Program-made: the position numbers and the translations under genes | Part shown: positions 1-8,083 of the stretch, piece after piece | How the letters are laid out: the number at the start of each line of letters is the position of its first letter | Numbering within the stretch: the first letter of the stretch is position 1 | IMG/VR virus record: IMGVR_UViG_3300006928_000041 | Location: 1 to 32,153 of that record | Origin: a virus | DNA: 32,153 nt | Direction: 5' to 3' (one strand) | Notes under the pieces: generated by a model | The model's database searches: none | Told to the model about the DNA's origin: nothing | The model's input: the letters and a program-made list of their open reading frames with translations, nothing else

Positions 1-1236
1 AAAGAATGTTTAGACCGAATTAAAGGTAGAAGAAATTATAAAATTCTTCAATCATCTACTCCTGTAAAGGAATTGTCAGGAATTTGGTCTGAATATCAAG
101 ATGGAGATAGAAGGCGTTTTTATGTTCCTTGCCCTCATTGCGAAAACAAATTTTTTTATAGGCTGTTTAATAAGGAAGATAAGTTAAATCTTAAATGGGA
201 TGAAAATGCTGTCACTGAAGAAGGTGTTGATTTTGATTTAGTAAAATCAAGCACCTTTTATGTATGTGAAGAATGCGGGGCAGAATTAAATGATTTAGAC
301 AAATATCATTCTATCAGGAAAGGAGAATGGGTTGCTGGCAATTCAAAAGCAGAATCTTCTAACAGATCATATCATCTCAATTCCTTTTATTCTCCACAGA
401 TTACCTTTGGAAGAATAGCTATTGAATATCTTAAATCTAAAAAAAACGTAGAGTCAGAAATGGCTTTCTATAATGGTTGGCTTGCTGAACCTTACAGAGA
501 ATTTGAAAATACAGCTTCAGATATTAAGAAAATTAAAGAATTAGAATCTGATTATGAAAAAGGAGATTTAAAGGGAGAATTTAGATTTATTTCAGTTGAT
601 GTTCAACGTGCTAATTATTTCTATGTGATCCGTGGGTTTGATTCTGATGGAAAATCATACTTAATAGAAAATGGAATCGCATTTAATTTTGATGAATTAA
701 ATGAATTAGCAAAAGCATATAAATGCACTCAAGGAATAGTAGATACAGGTTATAGAACTCAAGAAATGTACCAAGAAATCTATGCGTCTATGCCCTTTTG
801 GTTTGGAGCAAAAGGTATAGATAATATGACCACTTCTTATAAAATCTCGCAACTTGATCCTTTCTATCATGACCAAAGAAGAGGTAAGCGTAGAATTAAT
901 TTGATAAACATTAATAAGGAAGTTTGGCAGCAAGAAATGCTTAAAAAAAGGTCAGGCCAAACATTAGATTGGTTTCTATATAAAAATTTAGATTCTGAAT
1001 ATATAAAGCAAATCCTTTCAACTGATTACAGGGAAGAAGTAAACAGGAAGGGACAAAGTAAGCTACAGTGGGTAGTAGCACCTCACAAACAGGATCACTT
1101 TTGGGATTGTGAAACTTATATTCTTTGTTTAGCTCATATTTTTGGTTTAGGTGCAGGGCTTATAAGAAGGAAAAAGAAAGAAGTGAAAAAAGCTTCTAAA
1201 AAGAAAACTGAAACTGAACCAAGTATTTGGGACTAA
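1..1236 (+). CDS. terL: Phage terminase large subunit, GpA-type (5' partial)
   Basis: The terminase large subunit cuts concatemeric DNA and drives it into the prohead. The reading frame is open from base 1, so the gene continues off the left edge. The N-terminal ATPase part with the Walker motifs is missing, leaving 411 residues. Visible GpA-family landmarks are a STP tripeptide near residue 20, a zinc-ribbon-like pair CPHC (44-47) and CEEC (89-92), and an N-G-W-L-A-x-P segment just before the nuclease domain. The nuclease domain has an acidic residue in SVDVQ (D200), a second in VDTGY (D248) and a late WDCE. The TTG at 73 is not a start, because matching sequence lies upstream of it. The C-terminus is a lysine-rich tail. 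It is first in a head operon and the next gene begins 3 nt after the stop. The family call is secure from motif order; the exact packaging type (cos or pac) cannot be read. Confidence 0.93.
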   Translation, partial: KECLDRIKGRRNYKILQSSTPVKELSGIWSEYQDGDRRRFYVPCPHCENKFFYRLFNKEDKLNLKWDENAVTEEGVDFDLVKSSTFYVCEECGAELNDLDKYHSIRKGEWVAGNSKAESSNRSYHLNSFYSPQITFGRIAIEYLKSKKNVESEMAFYNGWLAEPYREFENTASDIKKIKELESDYEKGDLKGEFRFISVDVQRANYFYVIRGFDSDGKSYLIENGIAFNFDELNELAKAYKCTQGIVDTGYRTQEMYQEIYASMPFWFGAKGIDNMTTSYKISQLDPFYHDQRRGKRRINLININKEVWQQEMLKKRSGQTLDWFLYKNLDSEYIKQILSTDYREEVNRKGQSKLQWVVAPHKQDHFWDCETYILCLAHIFGLGAGLIRRKKKEVKKASKKKTETEPSIWD

Positions 1237-1239
1237 ATT

Positions 1240-2073
1240 ATGCCTATACCCTTATTATTAGTAAGACAAGCGTTATTTAAGCATTTCACACAGAGTGGGA
1301 AAACTAAAGCTGTAGCTGGAGTTGAGGTAAATGGCTTTCAAAAGGCTATCCAAGCATTACAGAAAAATTGGAAAGGTAAAAATTGCCCTAAAAAAATGGA
1401 TAAAGTTAAGGCTGGCATGGCTGGAATGGTTTTAGCCAGAATAGCAAACAATATAGGTGTTACTTCTCCTAAAGGTCAATTTAAGAAAACAATTAAACAG
1501 GGTCAGAAACATATCCAAAGAAAATTTAAATGGAGACCAATTAAACAAGGCTTTAAAGGAACAGGTCCATTGCCTAGAGGAATCCCTGCGCCATCTTATA
1601 AACACGCCCTAAAAGCTATTAAAGTTAATGGCTATTGGCATTATTATGATAGGGCCTATATTACTCAGAAAAGAGGGCAGCTTGCTATAGCTGAAAAAGC
1701 ATTAGATAAAAGGAAAAAAGTAGCTTTAAGAAGAGTTGCTTCAAGTAAATCTGGATTTTTTGGGGTAGCATTAAAGCTTAAATTGCCTGTAGGTCATTTT
1801 CACGAAAGAACCCAATTAAGGCTTGCTTGGCAATCAACTGGAGCAAAATTTCAAAGATTAACTAGAGGTGTAGAAATAAAAGATGAAAAGAGAAAAGGTT
1901 ATTTAATAAGAAGCACATCGAGAAATATGCTTAACCCTCATGTAAGAGGCTTAAAGCAAGTTAACGCTGCAATTAAAGGGTCAGGCACAACTATTAGAAA
2001 ATTAATTAAAGAAGGTTATGCTGATTCAATGGAAGAAATAACAGGATTCCTATTTAAATCTGTTAAAAAATGA
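1240..2073 (+). CDS. Basic protein of unknown function in the head module
   Basis: I do not recognise this 277-residue protein. It is very rich in lysine and arginine along its length and has no membrane segment or signal peptide. An N-terminal stretch (about residues 25-75: a G-x-x-K-A-I-x-A-L-x-K pattern, then an Ala/Met-rich helix) faintly recalls small tail-completion proteins of the lambda Z / HK97 gp10 kind, but the position between terminase and portal is wrong for those and the resemblance is weak. It starts 3 nt after terL stops, and its own stop overlaps the epimerase start (ATGA). It is therefore co-translated with both. Nucleic-acid binding or a structural role would fit the charge; neither is shown. 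Confidence 0.7.
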   Translation: MPIPLLLVRQALFKHFTQSGKTKAVAGVEVNGFQKAIQALQKNWKGKNCPKKMDKVKAGMAGMVLARIANNIGVTSPKGQFKKTIKQGQKHIQRKFKWRPIKQGFKGTGPLPRGIPAPSYKHALKAIKVNGYWHYYDRAYITQKRGQLAIAEKALDKRKKVALRRVASSKSGFFGVALKLKLPVGHFHERTQLRLAWQSTGAKFQRLTRGVEIKDEKRKGYLIRSTSRNMLNPHVRGLKQVNAAIKGSGTTIRKLIKEGYADSMEEITGFLFKSVKK

Positions 2074-2969
2074 GCAATATTTTAGTTACAGGTGGTGCAG
2101 GATTTATTGGTAGCCATTTAGTAGATCGCCTAATATCAGAAGGTCACAAGGTTATTTGTGTAGATAATAAATCAGCGGTTTCTAATCATATTTTCTTTGA
2201 GAATAGAAAGGCAGAAAACCTTTGCTTTGATATTTGTAGCTCAGAATATTTAAATCTTATTTTTGAAAAATACAAATTTGATTATGTATATCATTTAGCT
2301 GCTCAGTCTAGGATACAGATTTCATTACATGATCCTTTAAAAACATCTAGAACCAACTATATAGGAACGCATAATCTATTAGAATTATCTAAAAAATATT
2401 CTGTTAAGAATTTTATTTTTAGTTCTACCTCGTCAATTTACGGAAAAACACAAACAGCAGGGCCATTGCATGAAACAAATAGGTCAGATTGTTTAACTCC
2501 ATATTCTGTAAGCAAATTAGCCAGTGAGAATCTATGCAAAGTTTATGCTCAATTAGGTTTGCCTACTGTTTCTTTGAGGTATTTTAATGTTTATGGAGAT
2601 AGACAGCCTTTGAGAGGCGAATACGCTACAGTTATAGGGCTTTTTCTAAAGCAAAAAGCTGAAGGAGAAAATTTAACTGTTGTAGGTGATGGAAAACAGA
2701 CAAGAGATTTCACTCATGTCAGTGATGTAATAAATGCCAATATTGCTGCAAAAAATTGTCCCGAGGATTACAGAGGAGCCGTTTTTAATATTGGGTATGG
2801 TAAATCATACCCGATTATTGAAGTGGCAAAAACGATTTCTGACAAGATTTTGCACACTCCTATCAGATTTGGCGAAGCTAGGCATACTTTAGCTGATATT
2901 TCATTAGCCAAGAAAGTATTAGCATATAAACCTGAAACGAATCTCATGGATTATTTAGAAAAAAAGTAA
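2070..2969 (+). CDS. NAD-dependent sugar-nucleotide epimerase/dehydratase (extended SDR)
   Basis: This 299-residue protein is an extended short-chain dehydrogenase that acts on UDP- or dTDP-sugars with bound NAD. It has the Rossmann motif G8-x-x-G11-x-x-G14 at the N-terminus, HLAAQ (75-79), an SST segment at 118-120, the catalytic Y145-x-x-x-K149, and RDFTHVSDV (212-220) typical of UDP-glucose 4-epimerase and UDP-glucuronate epimerase relatives. The length is slightly short for GalE (about 330), with a compact C-terminus. The substrate cannot be set from sequence. Translation is coupled to the preceding gene by a 4-nt ATGA overlap. It is a metabolic gene inside a head operon. A UDP-glucose-dehydrogenase-like gene at 21763, a glycosyltransferase at 15105 and a sulfotransferase at 16168 suggest a shared sugar-modification role, which is inference. 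Confidence 0.92.
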   Translation: MSNILVTGGAGFIGSHLVDRLISEGHKVICVDNKSAVSNHIFFENRKAENLCFDICSSEYLNLIFEKYKFDYVYHLAAQSRIQISLHDPLKTSRTNYIGTHNLLELSKKYSVKNFIFSSTSSIYGKTQTAGPLHETNRSDCLTPYSVSKLASENLCKVYAQLGLPTVSLRYFNVYGDRQPLRGEYATVIGLFLKQKAEGENLTVVGDGKQTRDFTHVSDVINANIAAKNCPEDYRGAVFNIGYGKSYPIIEVAKTISDKILHTPIRFGEARHTLADISLAKKVLAYKPETNLMDYLEKK

Positions 2970-2988
2970 AAAAAAATAGCTTTTTTTG

Positions 2989-3022
2989 TTTACAGGTAAG
3001 CGAGAGTGGTTAGTATCTACTC
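2989..3022 (+). promoter_or_regulatory. Early-type promoter P1 in front of the head-module cassette
   Basis: It has TTTACA (2989-2994), a 16-nt spacer, TAGTAT (3011-3016), then 6 nt to the ATG at 3023. A run of seven T and a G precede the -35. The block just after the -35 (GGTAAGC) matches the other eight copies of this promoter, which all lie in the early region. The predicted transcription start coincides with the start codon. Confidence 0.75.
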
Positions 3023-3349
3023 ATGATTAATAACACTGACATGACAAACCAAATCCAAAACCTAACCGACCTCACCGAGATGGAACAAATCACCATAAAG
3101 GGAATCGCCTTAAATGAATATCAGCCTAATGGAAAACAACCCAAGCTTCTCAAGGATGGTTCTGTTGACCATACTCCTGTTTATACTGATGACCTAAATG
3201 AAATCATCAATTCTTTTGAAAATCGCAAGAGCTTATCTGGCTGTGTAAGTTCTTTGGTTAAAAAAGGATTAGTTTGGGCCGATGGCGATTGCATCGGATT
3301 CACCGAAAATGGTGAAAAATTAATTCTTGATCTGTGTTACTCAAACTAA
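3023..3349 (+). CDS. Small winged-helix-like protein in an independent transcription unit (moron candidate)
   Basis: This is a 108-residue protein of unknown function. Its C-terminal half (about 68-105) has the look of a winged helix: a helix with S-L-S-G-C-V-S-S-L, then K-K-G-L-V, a short hairpin and an x-F-T-E-N-G-E-K turn. The start at 3023 is chosen because it sits 6 nt behind P1's -10; an ATG at 3041 is an alternative and would give a 6-nt shift in residue numbering. The gene has its own early promoter and a strong intrinsic terminator right after it, while the genes on both sides are late structural genes. This is the classical layout of a phage moron. Codon use is less AT-skewed (more C-ending codons) than the epimerase before it and resembles the early genes. 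It may regulate or alter the host; no function is shown. Confidence 0.8.
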   Translation: MINNTDMTNQIQNLTDLTEMEQITIKGIALNEYQPNGKQPKLLKDGSVDHTPVYTDDLNEIINSFENRKSLSGCVSSLVKKGLVWADGDCIGFTENGEKLILDLCYSN

Positions 3350-3364
3350 TAAATCTAAAAACCA

Positions 3365-3386
3365 AGGGGCTTCGGCCCCTTTTTTT
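3365..3386 (+). terminator. Intrinsic terminator of the head-module cassette
   Basis: A 6-bp stem AGGGGC/GCCCCT closed by a TTCG tetraloop is followed by six T. It ends the transcript from P1 before the gpW-like gene. Late transcripts entering from terL would also have to pass it, which suggests antitermination or a separate late promoter downstream. Confidence 0.9.
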
Positions 3387-3415
3387 AGCGAAGTGGGACA
3401 AAATACTATAGGTAG

Positions 3416-3655
3416 ATGGCAGCAAATATATCAGTAGCAGATTTAACTACTCTGCGAGATAATCTAGTGACAGCGTACCAGACGTTGACCACAAACCCTA
3501 CGAAAAGCTATCAGCTTTCTGATAGAATGTTCACTTATGAGGATCGTGCTGAGATTTGGTCTGAAATCAACAGATTAACTCGCTTAATCTGTTTGCAGAC
3601 AAGTTCAACTAAAGCTTTAGGGTCGAATAGGTTAGATTTACAACAGTGGTCTTAA
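3416..3655 (+). CDS. gpW-like head-completion protein
   Basis: This 79-residue protein sits directly before the portal gene, exactly where lambda W lies between A and B. Lambda gpW is a small helical protein that joins the head after packaging so the tail connector can bind. Here an N-terminal helix (V-A-D-L-T-T-L-R-D-N-L) and a second helix (R-A-E-I-W-S-E-I-N-R-L) flank a short strand pair, as in gpW (68 residues). Position and predicted shape support the call more than residue identity does. No Shine-Dalgarno motif is seen; the sequence GGTAG is adjacent to the ATG. The portal ATG follows 1 nt after the stop, so the two are co-translated. Confidence 0.65.
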   Translation: MAANISVADLTTLRDNLVTAYQTLTTNPTKSYQLSDRMFTYEDRAEIWSEINRLTRLICLQTSSTKALGSNRLDLQQWS

Positions 3656-3656
3656 T

Positions 3657-5108
3657 ATGAATCTGTTTCAAAGAGCTAAAACAGCATTACAAATAGCCTT
3701 TGGCTATGATGCCATCTTAAATACTCGCTCAAGAAAAATTAGGGGTCTTGAGCCGATTCGGTCCGAAGAGATAGAAATTCAAGGATATGATCGTGAAAGG
3801 CTTATTAGCACATTGCTTAATTTCAAGCGAAATGATCCTGTAGTAAAAGCTATTTCTAGGCTAAGAAAAACAGATGTTGTTGGTTCTGGAATTTTACCTC
3901 AACCTGCTACTGGAAATGAGGATTTAGATAAGCAGATTAGTGATTTATGGCATAAATGGAGCGAATATCCTGAAATAACAAGGCAAATGGATTTCTGTGA
4001 GCTTCAACAGGAGGTCATAGATTCAACTCTTACCTTTGGCGATATTGGAGTTGTTTTTACAAAAGGTGGTTATTTACAGGTTATTGAGGGTGATAGAATT
4101 AGTAGCAGCACCTATGTTTCTTCTGAGGCTTCTAATAATAAAAATGGCGTAATTGTAGGGAAAAAAGGCCAACCTGTTTTTTATGAAATCGCAGACAGGA
4201 TCAATGGAGCATTAACTAATTTCACTCAAGTTCCTGCTAAAAGTTTTTGCCTCTTTTATAAGAGGATGAGGCCAAATCAATATAGAGGAGTTCCAGAATT
4301 AGCTCCCTGTGTGAATTCATTGCAGGATATTAAAGAATATGAATCAATAGAAATGATTTCCGCAAAGGTTTCAGCCAGTTTATCTGCTGTAATTAAGCGA
4401 AATGATAGTGTCCAATTTGAATTAGCAAATAGGCTTGAAGAAAATTTGCAAGATGAAGTTGGTAGGTTAGAAAGATTTGAAGCTGGCAAATTCCATTATT
4501 TAGAGCCGAATGAGGATATTCAGACAATTTCAAGTTCAGGCAGACCTAACGTGGATGGAATTGATTTCTGTATGTATCACCTCAGAAAAGTTGGGGCTGC
4601 TGTAGGAATTCCTGTAGAGATGATAATGTCAACTATTGGAGAATCTTCATTCAGTGCCTCACAGGGTTTGATTTTACAATATCAAGCTGCAATAGAAGAA
4701 AATCAAAGGCGTTTAGTATATTTTCTTAATAAAATTTACAAATGGAAATTAGGCTTATGGATTTCTGAAGGAAAAATAAACATCCCAGCGGATGTAGATG
4801 TGACAAGAGTAAGGTGGCAAAAACCTGCTTTTCGTTGGGTAAATAAAGCTGCTCAAGTTAGGGCAGATTCAACTTATGTATCTATGGGAGCGCAATCTTT
4901 AGATGATATTGCTTCACAATTTGGGAGTACGGCTTCAAGTGTTTTAGAGCAAAAGGCTAAAAATATTGTAACAGCTAAAGAATTAGCTGAAAAATATGAT
5001 ATAAGTGATTGGCGCGAATTATTTAATCCTTCAGGAAGTGTTAGCCAAAGCGCAAATTACCTTGATCTTTTAGATATGGATAATGGAGAAATTAAAAATG
5101 ACAGCTAG
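3657..5108 (+). CDS. Portal protein, lambda gpB family
   Basis: The portal forms the dodecameric ring at the head vertex through which DNA enters and leaves, and docks the terminase. This 483-residue protein has the family's usual length. It shows the N-terminal pattern N-D-P-x-V-x-x-A-x-x-x-L-R-x-x-x-V-G-x-G (about 58-78), the segment F-x-E-L-Q-Q-x-x-x-x-S-x-x-x-x-G-D (about 114-130), GVPELAPC, and late GESSFSASQG and W-x-x-P-A-F-R-W motifs typical of lambda-type portals (PF05136). It follows the gpW-like gene by 1 nt and its last codons overlap the next ATG (5098). Family membership is clear. Confidence 0.93.
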   Translation: MNLFQRAKTALQIAFGYDAILNTRSRKIRGLEPIRSEEIEIQGYDRERLISTLLNFKRNDPVVKAISRLRKTDVVGSGILPQPATGNEDLDKQISDLWHKWSEYPEITRQMDFCELQQEVIDSTLTFGDIGVVFTKGGYLQVIEGDRISSSTYVSSEASNNKNGVIVGKKGQPVFYEIADRINGALTNFTQVPAKSFCLFYKRMRPNQYRGVPELAPCVNSLQDIKEYESIEMISAKVSASLSAVIKRNDSVQFELANRLEENLQDEVGRLERFEAGKFHYLEPNEDIQTISSSGRPNVDGIDFCMYHLRKVGAAVGIPVEMIMSTIGESSFSASQGLILQYQAAIEENQRRLVYFLNKIYKWKLGLWISEGKINIPADVDVTRVRWQKPAFRWVNKAAQVRADSTYVSMGAQSLDDIASQFGSTASSVLEQKAKNIVTAKELAEKYDISDWRELFNPSGSVSQSANYLDLLDMDNGEIKNDS

Positions 5109-5262
5109 ATTACAAAGATATTTAGACCAAAAGACAGAAGCTAATTTTCTTAAATTAAGCACTTCTGAGCAACAGCAATTAGAAAACGAAGGTGAAGCTA
5201 TCCCAATGAAACCAGTTAAAAAGGAAAAGCAAAAACCTGAAAGCCCTAAAAAATCAGATTAA
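5098..5262 (+). CDS. Small charged protein between portal and protease
   Basis: This 54-residue, lysine- and glutamine-rich protein is of unknown function. It overlaps the portal stop by 11 nt and its TAA shares an A with the next start (TAATG), so it is translationally coupled on both sides. GGAG about 10 nt upstream of the ATG serves as a ribosome site. The N-terminus (T-A-R-L-Q-R-Y-L-D-Q-K) and the segment L-S-T-S-E-Q-Q-Q-L look helical; the last third is Lys/Pro-rich and probably unstructured. Its place matches small portal-adjacent genes of other phages, for which no general role is known to me. Confidence 0.75.
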   Translation: MTARLQRYLDQKTEANFLKLSTSEQQQLENEGEAIPMKPVKKEKQKPESPKKSD

Positions 5263-6758
5263 TGCCACCTTTTGTTCCAACTGACGCAATGGCTTCTGAG
5301 GCTAGGCGTGGAATTGCTTGGAAAAAAGAGCATGGAAGAGGTGGCACTCGTGTTGGGGCTGTAAGAGCAAGGCAAATAGCTAATAAATCAAATTTATCCC
5401 TTTCTGTCGTAAAAAGAATGCACAGTTTCTTTTCTCGCCATGAAAAAGCAAGCAAGGGTGCAGAAGGATTCCGCCGAGGAGAAAAAGGCTATCCATCAAA
5501 TGGCAGAATTGCTTGGGCGTTATGGGGAGGAGATGCAGGGCAGAAATGGGCAAAACGAATTAGAGATAAGGAGGCAAAAAAAATGTCAGAAGGAAAAAAT
5601 AGGTTAACTTTTGAAGCATCAATTCAAAATGTAGATCGTGAGAGCGGAGTTTTACGCGATATAGTTATAATTGAAGCAGGGGAAGCAAAAGGGCATAGAA
5701 TGATGGTAACAAATCGCTCTATAGCTACTGCATCTTCCATTCTAAGCGATGAAATCATCCCTGCTTACATAACACACAGGGACGCCTTTAAAGACCGCTT
5801 ACTGAATGAAATAGGAGCATTTGAGGGATTTTATCGTGATGGTGAGAAAATTCGCGCTCAAAAATTTGAAGCATTTAATAGCTGGAAAGAAGATGAGCCA
5901 GAAAAATATGATAGGCTTTTTGATTTAGCTGAAAAAATGCCTAATTCTTTTGGAATTTCTATAGTTTTTGAAGGTAATTTGTTGTGGGAAACAGAAGAAG
6001 GTGATGAGGAATTCAATGGCTTTAGTTCCAAACCTGAAAATGCTTTCTATGATCTACCTACAATCATTCCGACTGAGATTTCTAGTGCTGATTTTGTAGA
6101 TAGTCCAGCAGCTACGAATTCTTTGTTTAGCGAAAATTGGGACAAACCTACATATAATATGAAAGAAAAAGATATGGAATTAAGCGAATCAGCTTCTGCC
6201 GAAAAAGAAAGGCGTGAAGCAGAGGAAAATCAACAACAAGCAAAACCAGAAGTTGCTGAAGAAAAACCTGCTAAAAAAGTAAAGAAAAGCAAGGAATTCT
6301 CTGAAGAGGCTGTTCTGGAACCTGAAGTAGAAACTGAAGAAGCTGTAGTGGAGGAAGTTAAAGCTGTGGCGGAAGAAGTTGAAACTGAGGAACCTGTTGC
6401 CGAAGAGGTTGACTCTGAGGAGATTGAAGAAGAAGAAGAGGAGGATTCTGAAGAAGAGGAAGAAAAACCCTCGGAAGAAGAAGTTTCTTTATCTGAAAAA
6501 ATGAACATTCAATTTGAATTGATTGAAGGTCAAGAGAAGAAAATTGCTGAATTAGAGCGCACTATCAGTGCCTTGAAATCAATTTTTGGCGGTGAGGAGC
6601 CTATCGGTGAAGGTGATAATGCTGCACCGATTAGCAAATCTGAGTTAAAAAAGCAACTGATTGAAAAGCATTTAAGCGAAAATCCTGAAAATGATCGCTT
6701 TACTGCTCATATTGAAGTTGCGAAAGAAAACAAAGAACTGTTTGGACTTAAACAATAG
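5262..6758 (+). CDS. Prohead protease/scaffold fusion with an N-terminal phage head domain
   Basis: This 498-residue protein occupies the lambda C/Nu3 position and appears to combine three parts. Residues 1-105 form a basic domain with G-R-G-G-T-R-V-G, A-R-x-I-A-N, R-M-H-S-F-F-x-R-H and I-A-W-A-L-W-G-G-D-A-G motifs, seen in many phage head-gene proteins. Residues 113-300 look like a capsid maturation protease: K-G-H-R-M, a conserved I-T-H-R, and the closing D-F-V-D-S-P-A-A-T-x-S-L-F-S segment common to such proteases. Residues 305-410 are an acidic Glu-rich linker; 415-440 are a coiled coil; a charged helical C-terminus follows, as in scaffolds that bind the capsid protein. A perfect ribosome site before residue M108 suggests a second, shorter product. 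The catalytic residues are not certain from sequence alone. Confidence 0.8.
   Translation: MPPFVPTDAMASEARRGIAWKKEHGRGGTRVGAVRARQIANKSNLSLSVVKRMHSFFSRHEKASKGAEGFRRGEKGYPSNGRIAWALWGGDAGQKWAKRIRDKEAKKMSEGKNRLTFEASIQNVDRESGVLRDIVIIEAGEAKGHRMMVTNRSIATASSILSDEIIPAYITHRDAFKDRLLNEIGAFEGFYRDGEKIRAQKFEAFNSWKEDEPEKYDRLFDLAEKMPNSFGISIVFEGNLLWETEEGDEEFNGFSSKPENAFYDLPTIIPTEISSADFVDSPAATNSLFSENWDKPTYNMKEKDMELSESASAEKERREAEENQQQAKPEVAEEKPAKKVKKSKEFSEEAVLEPEVETEEAVVEEVKAVAEEVETEEPVAEEVDSEEIEEEEEEDSEEEEEKPSEEEVSLSEKMNIQFELIEGQEKKIAELERTISALKSIFGGEEPIGEGDNAAPISKSELKKQLIEKHLSENPENDRFTAHIEVAKENKELFGLKQ
5568..5585 (+). promoter_or_regulatory. Internal ribosome-binding site and alternative start inside the protease gene
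   Basis: AAGGAGG at 5568-5574 is followed by 8 nt and ATG at 5583, in frame with the long protein (residue M108). It is the best Shine-Dalgarno match in the head region and far better than that of the annotated start. Initiation here would give a 391-residue protease/scaffold without the N-terminal domain. Confidence 0.65.
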
Positions 6759-6766
6759 GAAAAAAA

Positions 6767-7135
6767 ATGGGAGATACTACATTTAATAATAGTAGTCGTA
6801 CTTTCCAAGCAACTGCTGTGGCAATCGCAGCATATTCCTTGGTAAAGGTGGATAGTAATGGGCAAATTAGCGTAGCAGGTGATAATAACACTGACGCTGT
6901 TTGTGGAGTTACATTGGAAGATATTGCTGCCAGTGGTTATGGTGCTGTAAAGCTGCTTAATGCCTCTGGAAGCGTAGAAGTTCTAGCTGGTGGAGACACT
7001 ATCGCTGTTGGAGCGATTGTTTACACTGACGGAAGTGGAAAAGTTGGAACTGATTCCTCTAATCATAAAATTGGATATGCAATGACCGCATCTGCCGCTG
7101 ATGGAGATGTGATCGAAGTTGTTGTTTACTATTAA
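6767..7135 (+). CDS. Capsid decoration protein (lambda gpD position, DUF2190-like)
   Basis: This 122-residue, mostly beta-strand protein rich in Gly, Ala, Val and Thr lies between the protease and the major capsid gene, where lambda D encodes the trimeric head-stabilising protein. The pattern of short alternating strands (A-A-Y-S-L-V-K-V-D, C-G-V-T-L-E-D, G-A-V-K-L, G-A-I-V-Y-T-D-G-S-G-K-V, I-G-Y-A-M) resembles the DUF2190 capsid-cement family. AGGA lies upstream of the ATG, and the gene follows the protease by 8 nt. The role is inferred from place and fold pattern. Confidence 0.78.
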   Translation: MGDTTFNNSSRTFQATAVAIAAYSLVKVDSNGQISVAGDNNTDAVCGVTLEDIAASGYGAVKLLNASGSVEVLAGGDTIAVGAIVYTDGSGKVGTDSSNHKIGYAMTASAADGDVIEVVVYY

Positions 7136-7153
7136 TACAAGGAGATATAAAGA

Positions 7154-8083
7154 ATGAGTTATTTTATTTCTAGTTCTGCTACATTTCAGCCTGTAGTTGC
7201 TGAAGCTTTAAACGAAGTGCAGGATCAACAATTTGTTGGTTCTCAAATTCTTCCTCTTTTAGCTACTGGCACTAAAGCAGGTGAATATGTTGTGGTGAAA
7301 GCAAATCAGTTTGATAATGATATTAGCAAGCCCCGTGCTGCTGGTGCTAATTTTGCTAACACCTCATCTGAGATTGAATCTGCTACTTATACTTGCCAAG
7401 AGTATGGTGTGGAGCAATCTTTAGATGATTTATCTATTGCTGAGATCGAGTCTGACGCGCAATTTGATATTGTTGCTGCTGCTTCTCGCAATATCGCTCG
7501 CAACCTTATGGTTGGTCATGAGCTTCGTGTTGCAAATGCAATTAGTGGTGCTTCTTTTAACAGCACAGCCGCTACTGCTGCGTTCAGCAATGCCTCTGGT
7601 GCTACACCAATCAACGATGTGAATAATGCTGTTCAGCGTCTTAACGCGAATGGAATTTTCACGGGAATTCAACTCATCATTGAATCTAGTCTCTATCAAG
7701 AGATGGTTCAAACTGATGATATGCGTTCTTTGATTAACGGCAGCGGAGCTTTGAGCTTTGGCCAAGATCAAGTTGCTAGAGTTCTTGGTGTTGATGGAAT
7801 CATTATTTGTAACAGTCGTTACAATGCAGCTAAAAAGGGCCAATCTGCTTCACGCACTAAGATTTGGTCTGACAGCGACTTTTATGTCGGTGCAGTTGCA
7901 AGTGGCCCTCTGAGCAATAATGGAATTGGTCGCACCTTGTTTTATACAGGCCGACAAAGTGGGGCATTCGTCGCCGAAACATTCCGCACTGAGCAGCCCC
8001 CTGCTAATGTGGTTCGCGTTCGGATGATGACTGATGAGTTAATCTGCAACACGCTTGCTGCAGAGAAAATCACAGGAGCCTAG
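7154..8083 (+). CDS. Major capsid protein
   Basis: This 309-residue protein is the shell subunit, judged by its position after protease and decoration genes and by its HK97-fold-like composition. The N-terminus is Q-P-V-V-A-E-A-L-N, followed by Q-F-V-G-S-Q-I-L-P-L, the opening seen in lambda gpE-type and related capsid proteins (preparing a long E-loop). The central part has an Ala-rich spine helix region and the C-terminal third has V-A-R-V-L-G-V-D-G-I-I-I. No propeptide is obvious, consistent with a separate scaffold in the upstream protein. AAGGAG sits about 9 nt before the ATG, stronger than most genes here, as expected for the most abundant product. A perfect 11-bp hairpin lies immediately downstream. 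Confidence 0.88.
   Translation: MSYFISSSATFQPVVAEALNEVQDQQFVGSQILPLLATGTKAGEYVVVKANQFDNDISKPRAAGANFANTSSEIESATYTCQEYGVEQSLDDLSIAEIESDAQFDIVAAASRNIARNLMVGHELRVANAISGASFNSTAATAAFSNASGATPINDVNNAVQRLNANGIFTGIQLIIESSLYQEMVQTDDMRSLINGSGALSFGQDQVARVLGVDGIIICNSRYNAAKKGQSASRTKIWSDSDFYVGAVASGPLSNNGIGRTLFYTGRQSGAFVAETFRTEQPPANVVRVRMMTDELICNTLAAEKITGA

Noticed and set aside
1-72. Treating TTG at 73 as the terminase start
   Set aside because: The frame is open from base 1 and the upstream residues fit the GpA pattern, so the gene is truncated by the window, not short.
6230-6508. Minus-strand frame coding for long serine runs
   Set aside because: It is the complement of the Glu-rich GAA/GAG linker of the protease/scaffold protein.
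7119-7135. GTTTACT near the decoration gene's end and GTTTACA at about 7019, resembling the promoter -35
   Set aside because: No -10 at 16-17 nt with the usual distance to an ATG, and no T-rich upstream element. The capsid gene has a normal ribosome site.
7425-7622. Leu-rich frame in another phase of the capsid gene
   Set aside because: It results from GCT/CTT-rich Ala codons read out of phase. The capsid frame is continuous and well supported.
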